DNA from: Intrasporangium_A sp051961875
Lineage (GTDB): Bacteria; Actinomycetota; Actinomycetes; Actinomycetales; Dermatophilaceae
Direction: 5' to 3'
Assembly (NCBI RefSeq): GCF_051961875.1
Contig: NZ_JBQCCV010000243.1
Coordinates: forward strand, 1 to 13,810
Length of the DNA stretch: 13,810 nt
Part shown: one piece after another, positions 6,944 to 13,209 of the stretch
Numbering within the stretch: position 1 is the stretch's first letter
Layout: every line of letters starts with the position of its first letter
Translations under genes and position numbers: made by a program
Notes under the pieces: model-generated
The model's database searches: none
Told to the model about the DNA's origin: nothing
The model's input: the letters and a program-made list of their open reading frames with translations, nothing else

Positions 6944-7774
6944 ATGGCGAACTACACCGCCGCTGACATCAAGGCGCTGCGCGAGAAGACCGGCGCGGGC
7001 ATGCTCGACGTCAAGAAGGCTCTCGACGAGGCCGAGGGCGACCAGACCAAGGCCGCCGAGATCCTCCGCGTCAAGGGCCTCAAGGGCGTGACGAAGCGTG
7101 AGGGTCGCACGACCTCCAACGGCCTCGTCGCGGCCTCGGCCGCGGACGGCGTCGGCACCCTCGTCGAGATCCTGTGCGAGACCGACTTCGTCGCCAAGGG
7201 CGAGAAGTTCATCGACCTCGCCGACCAGGTCCTCGCCCAGGCCGTCGCCAGCAAGGCGACGAACGCCGAGGAGCTGCTCGCGAGCAAGACCGAGGACGGC
7301 AAGACCGTCCAGGACCTGCTCGACGACGCCAACGCGACGATCGGCGAGAAGATCGAGATCAAGCGCGTGGCTCGCCTCGAGGGCGACAACGTCGTGTCCT
7401 ACCTCCACAAGACGAGCCCCGACCTGCCAGCGCAGATCGGTGTCCTCGTCGCCGTCGAGGGTGGCGACGACCAGGTCGGCCGCGACGTCGCGATGCACGT
7501 CGCCGCCTTCTCGCCGACCGTCCTCTCGCGCGAGGACGTCCCGGCCGAGACCGTCGAGAACGAGCGTCGTCTTGCCGAGGCCACCGCCAAGGAGGAGGGC
7601 AAGCCCGAGGCCGCCCTGCCGAAGATCGTCGAGGGCCGCGTCAACGGCTACTTCAAGGAGAACGTCCTGCTCGAGCAGGCCTTCGCGAAGGACCCGAAGA
7701 AGACCGTCGGCAAGGTCGCGGATGAGGCCGGGGCCAAGGTCACCGGCTTCGCCCGCTACCGCGTCGGCCAGTGA
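6944..7774 (+). CDS. tsf: Translation elongation factor Ts
   Basis: EF-Ts is the nucleotide-exchange factor that releases GDP from EF-Tu in the cytoplasm. The product is 276 residues, normal for actinobacteria. The N-terminal UBA-like domain (MANYTAADIKALREKTGAGM...LDVKKAL, residues 1 to about 55) is followed by the core with the signature CETDFVAKGEKF; Asp81 and Phe82 correspond to the residues that insert into EF-Tu. The second core half includes VLVAVEGG and HVAAFSP, and the end has GKVADEAGAKVTGFARYRVGQ. ATG 6944 is preceded by AGAGGAG at 6928-6934 with 9 nt spacing. It is co-transcribed with rpsB, and a strong intrinsic terminator begins 23 nt after its stop. The usual next gene pyrH is absent. 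Confidence 0.98.
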   Translation: MANYTAADIKALREKTGAGMLDVKKALDEAEGDQTKAAEILRVKGLKGVTKREGRTTSNGLVAASAADGVGTLVEILCETDFVAKGEKFIDLADQVLAQAVASKATNAEELLASKTEDGKTVQDLLDDANATIGEKIEIKRVARLEGDNVVSYLHKTSPDLPAQIGVLVAVEGGDDQVGRDVAMHVAAFSPTVLSREDVPAETVENERRLAEATAKEEGKPEAALPKIVEGRVNGYFKENVLLEQAFAKDPKKTVGKVADEAGAKVTGFARYRVGQ

Positions 7775-7797
7775 GGCGCTGAGCTCCACAGTACGGA

Positions 7798-7837
7798 GGT
7801 ATGCCGCTCACCCAGCTGGGTGGGCGGCATACCTTTT
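7798..7837 (+). terminator. Strong intrinsic terminator after tsf
   Basis: A perfect 10-bp stem (GGTATGCCGC at 7798-7807 with GCGGCATACC at 7824-7833) continues inward through a T-G pair and then CACCCA/TGGGTG pairing. TTTT follows at 7834-7837. It ends the rpsB-tsf transcript and insulates the two-component operon. Confidence 0.93.
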
Positions 7838-7853
7838 GGTGGGGCGGGGATCT

Positions 7854-7871
7854 TCACAGGATCTCCAGAGG
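7854..7871 (+). promoter_or_regulatory. Candidate direct-repeat operator for an OmpR/PhoP-type regulator
   Basis: TCACAGG (7854-7860) and CCAGAGG (7865-7871) are related half-sites 11 nt apart, and GGATCT is also repeated with the same 11-nt period (7848-7853 and 7859-7864). An 11-nt direct repeat is typical for OmpR-family regulators, and TCACAGC-N4-TCACAGC is the mycobacterial PhoP motif. It lies 30-48 nt upstream of the -10 element of the adjacent regulator gene, so autoregulation is plausible. Confidence 0.4.
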
Positions 7872-7901
7872 TCACGCCACGTTCTCGCACCCACCGCCTC
7901 C

Positions 7902-7907
7902 TAGGCT
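7902..7907 (+). promoter_or_regulatory. Candidate -10 element of a leaderless promoter for the two-component operon
   Basis: TAGGCT is followed by 6 nt and then ATG at 7914. TAG at 7902 is an in-frame stop, which fixes the start. No Shine-Dalgarno sequence lies between. No clear -35 hexamer is visible, in keeping with a promoter that may need an activator. Confidence 0.6.
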
Positions 7908-7913
7908 CGAGTC

Positions 7914-8609
7914 ATGGCTGAGGAGCGGAGTGAGGGTGCGCGACTGCTGGTCGTCGAGGACGACCGCACGATCCGCGAAGCGTTGACCGAACGCCTTCTC
8001 GCAGAAGGGTTCTCGGTGTCTGAGGCAGCCGACGGGCCAAGCGCGGTGGCGATGTTCTCGGAGTGCGAGCCCGACCTCGTCGTCCTCGACCTCATGCTGC
8101 CCGGCTTCGACGGCCTCGAGGTCTGTCGCCGGATCCAGGCCGAGCGTGCCGTGCCGGTGCTCATGCTGACCGCCCGCGTGGACGAGACGGACGTGCTCGT
8201 CGGCCTCGGCGTGGGCGCCGACGACTACGTGACGAAGCCGTTCTCGATGCGCGAGGTGGTCGCCCGGATCCGTGCCCTGCTGCGTCGGGTGGTCCGGGCC
8301 CGCGAGCTGGCCGGCACCAGGCAGCCGCTGCGGACACTCGGCACCCTCGTCATCGACGCCTCGACCCGCCGCGTCGAGAGTGAAGGGGTCGAGGTCCACC
8401 TGACCCCACTCGAGTTCGACCTGCTCCTCGCCCTTGCCGACCGGCCCGGGACGGTCCGGGGGCGCGACGACCTGCTCCGGGAGGTGTGGGGCTGGGCCGA
8501 GCCGGGCCGGACCCGGACCCTCGACAGCCACGTCAAGGCGCTGCGCTCGGAGATCGGGCCGGAACGGGTGCGAACCGTCCACGGCGTCGGCTACGCCCTG
8601 GAGGTGTGA
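7914..8609 (+). CDS. OmpR-family DNA-binding response regulator
   Basis: A 231-residue regulator with a receiver domain (residues 10-125) and a C-terminal winged-helix domain (about 140-231). The acidic pair Asp16-Asp17 lies in LLVVEDD, the phosphoacceptor Asp59 in VVLDLMLPGFDG, Thr86 in LMLTARVD and Lys108 in VTKPFSM, so the receiver is intact. The effector domain shows LTPLEFDLLLALADRPG and ends RTLDSHVKALRSEIGPERVRTVHGVGYALEV, the OmpR/PhoB recognition-helix and wing pattern. It starts directly at a leaderless promoter and is followed after 3 nt by its sensor kinase, which ensures co-translation. The signal and regulon cannot be read from the sequence; an upstream 11-nt direct repeat may be its own operator. 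Confidence 0.95.
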   Translation: MAEERSEGARLLVVEDDRTIREALTERLLAEGFSVSEAADGPSAVAMFSECEPDLVVLDLMLPGFDGLEVCRRIQAERAVPVLMLTARVDETDVLVGLGVGADDYVTKPFSMREVVARIRALLRRVVRARELAGTRQPLRTLGTLVIDASTRRVESEGVEVHLTPLEFDLLLALADRPGTVRGRDDLLREVWGWAEPGRTRTLDSHVKALRSEIGPERVRTVHGVGYALEV

Positions 8610-8612
8610 GCG

Positions 8613-11231
8613 ATGGCGACGTCCGTGTCGGAGCATCCCATCGACCTCGACCGTCCTCTCGAGGGCCTCGGCTCCATCAAGGCGAAGCTCGGCCTGCTCG
8701 TCGGTGCCAGCATCGTCGTGGCGGCCCTCGTCAGCCAGGTCGGCGACCGGGCGGGCGTGCCGCCGTGGCTCACGGTGCCCGTCACCATCGTCGCCGCGCT
8801 CGGCGTGACGCAGTGGCTCGCTCGAGGGATGACGGCGCCCCTGCGCGAGATGACTCGGGCCGCGACACGCATGGCCGGCGGTGACTACAGGCAGCGCGTG
8901 ACGGCGACGTCGGACGACGAGGTCGGCCGCCTCGCCCGGGCCTTCAACGCCATGGCCGACGACATCGCCAGCGCCGACCGTCAGCGCCGTGAGCTCGTGG
9001 CCATGGTCTCCCACGAGGTCCGGACGCCGCTCGCGGCCCAGCGCGCCCTCCTCGAGAACCTCGCCGACGGTGTAGTCCGGGAGCCCGAGGTCGCCCTCCG
9101 GCGGGCGCTGGCCCAGTCCGAGCGTCTGAGTGACCTGGTCACCGACCTGCTCGACCTCAGCCGCATCGAGGGCGGGGTGGTGCCCCTGGACCTGGGCCTG
9201 GTCGCCGTGGCGGAGCTGCTCGAGCACGCCGTGGGTGAGCCGTCCTCACGCAGCCAGCAGGTGCGCGTCGAGACGACCGTCGAGCCCGCCGACCTCGTTG
9301 CCCGCGCCGACCGCGCTCGGCTGGTCCAGGTGGTCATGAACCTTGTCGACAACGCGGCCAGGCACAGCCCGGAGGGCGGCGTCGTCCGGGTCCGGGCAGG
9401 TCAGGCACGGCCCGGGCACTGGTTCCTGGAGGTGGCGGACGACGGTCCCGGCATCCCCCTCGAGCGATCGTCCGACGTGTTCGCGCCCTTCGGGACGTTG
9501 GACCGCGCTGGGGGAGGCACGGGGCTCGGCCTCGCCATCGCTCGCTGGGTCTGTGAGCTGCATGGCGGCTCCATCGACCTGGTCCCGACAGAGCCCGGCG
9601 CGAGCGGCACGCGGGTCCGGGCGGACCTGCCGCTCGAGCCGCCCGTCCCCGCCGGCAGCCCTGCCCCTGCGGCCGGGGTGGCGCCTGCCATCGCCCCTGA
9701 GCGGGCAATTCCGGCGGCCGTCCCGTCCGGCGGTCCTCCCGTGGCCGTCCCCGACACAGAACCAGACGCGACAGGAGCGTCCTCACCGTCGTTCGTCGAG
9801 GGCCTCTTCGGTCCGCTCTGGCCAGAGCGTGGGCTGGGCCCGACGCGCTTGGCGCTCTTCGGCTCGCTCGGGATCGGCTTGGTGGGCGCGGTGGTGCTGC
9901 CCTACCGCCCGATCGGCCTGGCGGTCCTCCTCGTCCTGCTCCTCAGCGGCGCTCTCGTCCTGTCCGTGTCGCCGCGGCGCTCGCGCCCCTGGACCGTCGC
10001 CTCCGCGGTTCTCTGCCTCGTCCTCGCCTCGCTCGTGGTGGTCCGTGCCGCCGAGTGGCTCGTCGTGCTCGCGCTGTTCGTGGTCGGGTTCCTCGTCACC
10101 ACGGCGCTCACCGACGCCCGGCGCATCATCGCCGTCATCGCTGGACCGGTTGCCTGGGTGCTGGCCGGACTGCGCGGCCTGCCCTTGCTGCGACGGACGC
10201 TCGCGGCCCTGAGCTCCCACCGGCTGCTCTGGCCCGTGGCCCGCACGCTGGCCATCTCCGTGGTCGCGCTCGTGGTCTTCGGCGGGCTCTTCGCGACTGC
10301 CGACCCGGTCGTCGGCACGTGGGCCACGCAGCTCGTGCCGGACCTCGGATGGGCCAGTGTGGTCCTGCGCGTCTTCGTCCTCGTCGTCGTCGGCGGCATC
10401 GTGCTCGCCGCCTGCTACCTGGCCATCAACCCGCCACCACTCGACGCCGTCCAGCTCCCCGAGGCGCGGCGGGTGACCCGGTCGTGGGAATGGCTCGTGC
10501 CCGTCGGTGTCGTCGTGCTGACCTTCCTCGTCTTCGTCGTCGCGCAGGCCTCCGTCATGTGGGGCGGGCACGACTACGTGCGGCGCACGACCGGACTCAC
10601 CTACGCCGACTACGTCCACCAGGGCTTCGGGCAGCTTACCGTGGCCACGCTGCTCACGCTCGTCACCGTCGCGATCACCGTGCGCAAGGCGCCGCGCCGC
10701 ACGGCCAGGGAGCGGCTCCTGCTCCGTCTCGTGCTCGGTGCGCTTTGCGTGCTGGCCCTCGTCGTGGTCGCCTCGGCCCTGTTCCGCATGACGGTCTACC
10801 AGCAGGCCTACGGGTTCACGGTGCTGCGCCTCGTCGTGGACGCCTTCGAGATCTGGCTGGGTGTCCTCGTCGTCCTCGTGCTGCTCACATTCGTGCGGCT
10901 CCAGGCCCGCTGGCTGCCGCGCGCGGCGCTCGTGTCAGCAGCGGTGGGGGTCCTCGTGCTGGGCTGGATGAACCCGGAGGCGTGGGTCGCGCAGCACAAC
11001 ATCGACCGGTACCGCAGCACGGGGAAGCTCGATACGGCCTACCTGTCGACGCTCGGCCCGGACGCCACCCCCACGATCTTGTCGGGACTGCCACCCGGGC
11101 TGGCCGCGTGCTCGGTGCCGAATTCCGAGCCGACCGGTGACGTGCTCTCCTGGAACCTCGGCCGAGCCCGGGCGTCCGAGGCGCGGGCGAGCGGCGACCA
11201 GCACACGACGACCCTCGTCGGCTGCCCGTGA
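8613..11231 (+). CDS. Sensor histidine kinase fused to a DUF4173-type polytopic membrane domain
   Basis: An 872-residue membrane kinase. Two N-terminal helices (about 26-41 and 53-70) are joined by a loop of only about 10 residues, so there is no external sensor domain. A HAMP linker (71-122) and the HisKA dimerisation helix with phosphoacceptor His134 (SHEVRTP) come next. The HATPase_c domain has Asn243 and Asn247 (MNLVDNA), ADDGPGI at 275-281 and GGGTGLGL from 300. After about residue 346 a Pro/Ala-rich linker (to about 391) leads into about 480 residues with 11-12 hydrophobic helices. These contain GLTYADYVHQGFGQLT and HNIDRYRSTGKLDTAYL (His795 onward), which I recognise as DUF4153/DUF4173. 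That family is often a separate protein; here one uninterrupted frame carries both. ATG 8613 has GGAGG at 8600-8604, overlapping the end of the regulator gene. Confidence 0.9.
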   Translation: MATSVSEHPIDLDRPLEGLGSIKAKLGLLVGASIVVAALVSQVGDRAGVPPWLTVPVTIVAALGVTQWLARGMTAPLREMTRAATRMAGGDYRQRVTATSDDEVGRLARAFNAMADDIASADRQRRELVAMVSHEVRTPLAAQRALLENLADGVVREPEVALRRALAQSERLSDLVTDLLDLSRIEGGVVPLDLGLVAVAELLEHAVGEPSSRSQQVRVETTVEPADLVARADRARLVQVVMNLVDNAARHSPEGGVVRVRAGQARPGHWFLEVADDGPGIPLERSSDVFAPFGTLDRAGGGTGLGLAIARWVCELHGGSIDLVPTEPGASGTRVRADLPLEPPVPAGSPAPAAGVAPAIAPERAIPAAVPSGGPPVAVPDTEPDATGASSPSFVEGLFGPLWPERGLGPTRLALFGSLGIGLVGAVVLPYRPIGLAVLLVLLLSGALVLSVSPRRSRPWTVASAVLCLVLASLVVVRAAEWLVVLALFVVGFLVTTALTDARRIIAVIAGPVAWVLAGLRGLPLLRRTLAALSSHRLLWPVARTLAISVVALVVFGGLFATADPVVGTWATQLVPDLGWASVVLRVFVLVVVGGIVLAACYLAINPPPLDAVQLPEARRVTRSWEWLVPVGVVVLTFLVFVVAQASVMWGGHDYVRRTTGLTYADYVHQGFGQLTVATLLTLVTVAITVRKAPRRTARERLLLRLVLGALCVLALVVVASALFRMTVYQQAYGFTVLRLVVDAFEIWLGVLVVLVLLTFVRLQARWLPRAALVSAAVGVLVLGWMNPEAWVAQHNIDRYRSTGKLDTAYLSTLGPDATPTILSGLPPGLAACSVPNSEPTGDVLSWNLGRARASEARASGDQHTTTLVGCP

Positions 11232-11239
11232 CGTGCATG

Positions 11240-11278
11240 GCCGGGGCCGCCCACCTGCAAACGGTGGCCGGCCCCGGC
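11240..11278. terminator. Long GC-rich hairpin between convergent kinase and permease genes
   Basis: GCCGGGGCCG (11240-11249) pairs with CGGCCCCGGC (11269-11278), then a C-C mismatch, then CCACC with GGTGG around a 7-nt loop. It lies 8 nt after the kinase stop and 15 nt beyond the permease stop. No T-tract follows on either strand, so it may act as a bidirectional U-less terminator or a transcript-end stabiliser. Confidence 0.6.
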
Positions 11279-11293
11279 ACGGACCCATGTGGG

Positions 11294-12580
11294 TCAGCGG
11301 CGGCGCTGGGGCAAGCGCGGCAGCAGCATCGTCAGCACGACCGCGACGGCGATACCGATGAGCGGCGGGATGCCGACCTCGGCTCGGCTGGACAGCCAGG
11401 CCGCCAGGCTCGCGATCGCGTACACGGCCACCGTCCCCGGCTCCACCGCGGGCGGGCGCCGATCCGGGTCGATGCCGTGGCGCCAGCGGACCAGGAAGTC
11501 ACCGATGATGACGCCGCCGAGCGGGGGGATGAAGACGCCGAGCAGGACGAGGTAGTCGATCAGGTGGTTCTGTACCCCGGTCAGGGCGAGAACCGTGCCG
11601 ATCAACGACCCCCAGAGGATGAAGGGTGTCTTGCGTGGCTTGTCGAACAGCTCGGCTCCGGCCACCCCGAACGCGTAGGCCGTGTCGGCGTTGGACTTCC
11701 AGAGGTTGCCGAACAGCAGGAACAGGCCCCAGCCGACCAGACCCAGCTGGTAGAGGACGAGGACGAAGTCGCCTTCACCGAAGGTGATGGCCCCGACGGC
11801 GCCGAAGAAGATCATGAGGCCGTTGCCGATCAGGAACCCGATCAGGCAGGCCCAGACCGCCTGGCGGCCGTTCCGCGCGAAGCGGGTCCAGTTCGGCGAC
11901 TGGGTCCCGGCGGACACGAACGTGCCGACGACGGTGGTGATCGCGACGGCGACCCCCATCGAGGCGCTCGGCTCGATGGCTGACATGCCGGAGAGGCCGC
12001 CGACCTGCTCGAACGAGCGGACCATGACCCAGACCGCGAGGATCAGGATCAGTGGGGTCGACACGAGCGAGACCCAGTACATGCCCCGGTAGCCGTAGCA
12101 GGCCGTCACGCACATCAAGACGCTCGTGACGACCATGATGGCCGCGCTGGCGGACCAGGACTGCCAGCCGAACGCCTGTGCCGTGAGGTCGCCGATGGTG
12201 CCGACCACGACGCCGTACCACCCGATCTGCGTCCCGCCGAGCAGGATGGAGGCGAGCTTGGCCCCCCGGGTGCCGAAGGTGTGCCGGGCCATGACCACGG
12301 TCGTCAGGCCGGTTCGCGCTCCGACCCACCCCATGAGCGCCACATACGCCCCGAGGATCGCCGAGCCGGCGAGGATGACCAGGAGGAGGTCGGTGAAGCG
12401 GAACGCTGGGCCGAGCGAGGCTCCGGCAAGCATCGTCGGGGTGAAGATCGTGAAGCCGAGCAGGACGACCGACACCGAGAAGAAGCTCTTGCGTGCATGA
12501 GCCGGAACCGGGGTGACGGGGTAGTCCGGATCGATGGGCGGCTCTCCCGAGGACGGGGCGACGTCGAGGCGGGAGGTCAT
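11294..12580 (-). CDS. codB: Cytosine permease-like NCS1 transporter
   Basis: A 428-residue membrane protein with about 12 hydrophobic segments, close in length to E. coli CodB (419). NCS1 features are the N-terminal VPAHARKSFFSV..LLGFTIFTPTMLAGASLG region, LLGGTQIGWYGV (113-124), and SAGTQSPNWTRFAR (223-236), the conserved loop of this family. CodB imports cytosine by cation symport at the cytoplasmic membrane. ATG 12580 overlaps the stop of the deaminase gene (ATGA), with a GGGGAGGAGGG purine run just before it, so the two genes are translationally coupled. An open frame reaches back to 12787, but that part is out-of-frame deaminase sequence. The pairing with an FCY1-like deaminase supports cytosine as substrate; other nucleobases (hydantoin, allantoin, purines) are handled by other NCS1 members and cannot be excluded. 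Confidence 0.85.
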   Translation of the reverse strand: MTSRLDVAPSSGEPPIDPDYPVTPVPAHARKSFFSVSVVLLGFTIFTPTMLAGASLGPAFRFTDLLLVILAGSAILGAYVALMGWVGARTGLTTVVMARHTFGTRGAKLASILLGGTQIGWYGVVVGTIGDLTAQAFGWQSWSASAAIMVVTSVLMCVTACYGYRGMYWVSLVSTPLILILAVWVMVRSFEQVGGLSGMSAIEPSASMGVAVAITTVVGTFVSAGTQSPNWTRFARNGRQAVWACLIGFLIGNGLMIFFGAVGAITFGEGDFVLVLYQLGLVGWGLFLLFGNLWKSNADTAYAFGVAGAELFDKPRKTPFILWGSLIGTVLALTGVQNHLIDYLVLLGVFIPPLGGVIIGDFLVRWRHGIDPDRRPPAVEPGTVAVYAIASLAAWLSSRAEVGIPPLIGIAVAVVLTMLLPRLPQRRR

Positions 12581-13077
12581 CCCTCCTCCCCGATGTCCTC
12601 GAACCAGATCTGGGGCCGCTCGGCGATCATCCGCTGCATCAGGGACCGGCAGGTCGCGTCTCCGACGACGTCGACCTGCGTGCCCATCGAACGCAGCCAT
12701 GCCTCCGAGGCCTGGAAGGACTCGTTCTCGCCGACGACGATCCTCGGGATCTCGTAGAGCACCGAGGTGCCCGCGCACATGTAGCACGGCGACAGCGTCG
12801 TGTAGAGCGTGCTCTCGCGGTACACACTCGCCGGCAGCCGGCCGGCGTTGTCGATGCAGTCCGTCTCACCGTGCCGGATGGGGGAACCGAGCTGGACGCG
12901 CCGGTTGCGACCGACTGCGATCGCCCGGCCCTTGTGCACGAGGGCCGCCCCGATCGGGACCCCGCCCTCGTCCCAGCCGATCTGGGCCTGCTCGATGGCC
13001 AGGCCGAGGAAGAAGGCGTCGAGCTCTTCAGGACTGCAGTCCGGCGGTGGGGCGGGCAGCGGATGGGACACGGTCAC
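12577..13077 (-). CDS. Fungal-type (FCY1-like) cytosine deaminase
   Basis: Cytoplasmic zinc hydrolase of the cytidine-deaminase fold that converts cytosine to uracil and ammonia. With the GTG start at 13077 it has 166 residues (yeast Fcy1, 158). Zinc and catalytic residues are His69 and Glu71 in RHGETD and Cys98 and Cys101 in TLSPCYMC. Further yeast-like segments are GWDEGGVPIGAAL, GRNRRVQLGS (Asn58), TLYTTLSPC, IPRIVVGEN and the C-terminal RPQIWFEDIGE with Asp161, which corresponds to a substrate-contacting Asp in the yeast enzyme. Bacterial CodA, by contrast, is an unrelated amidohydrolase. The start is set by GAGGAGG at 13083-13089, 5 nt upstream; GTG 13071 is an alternative and GTG 13131 would add 18 residues without family counterpart. 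First gene of a two-gene operon with the permease. Related deaminases acting on isocytosine, creatinine or guanine are conceivable but less similar. Confidence 0.88.
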   Translation of the reverse strand: MTVSHPLPAPPPDCSPEELDAFFLGLAIEQAQIGWDEGGVPIGAALVHKGRAIAVGRNRRVQLGSPIRHGETDCIDNAGRLPASVYRESTLYTTLSPCYMCAGTSVLYEIPRIVVGENESFQASEAWLRSMGTQVDVVGDATCRSLMQRMIAERPQIWFEDIGEEG

Positions 13078-13089
13078 GGGTACCTCCTC

Positions 13090-13135
13090 GTTGAGGGAAC
13101 TGGGTGTGATCAACTCCACTGGCTTCGTCACACCC
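13090..13135. promoter_or_regulatory. Inverted repeats in the deaminase/PucR intergenic region
   Basis: GGGTGTGA (13102-13109) and TCACACCC (13128-13135) form a perfect 8-bp inverted repeat with an 18-nt spacer. A second pair, GTTGA (13090-13094) and TCAAC (13110-13114), has arm centres about 20 bp apart, two helical turns. Both lie between divergent starts and could be operators for the neighbouring PucR-family protein. They could also form an mRNA hairpin in the deaminase leader. No clear -10 hexamer is visible for either gene. Confidence 0.4.
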
Positions 13136-13209
13136 CCACAAGAGACGCCCTGTCTTGCTCAGCAGCACTTCCCATGGACGTTTCGTCCGGTCGCGGCAAG
13201 GGTGGTCGA

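Noticed and set aside
5687..7789. A 700-codon open frame on the minus strand across rpsB and tsf
   Set aside because: It is antisense to two unmistakable genes, has low-complexity Leu/Gly/Val/Asp composition, and arises from the GC-rich third positions of the + strand genes.
7801..7986. Small + strand open frame of 61 codons after tsf
   Set aside because: Its first part is the terminator hairpin, it runs into the response-regulator gene in another frame, and it has no protein-like pattern.
12581..12787. Upstream extension of the permease frame
   Set aside because: It overlaps the deaminase C-terminus in another frame, and the ATGA junction at 12577-12580 with a purine-rich ribosome-binding site gives a natural start.
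13078..13131. GTG 13131 as start of the deaminase
   Set aside because: The 18 extra residues have no counterpart in the yeast enzyme, no ribosome-binding site precedes it, and it would place the inverted repeats and the GAGGAGG site inside the coding region.
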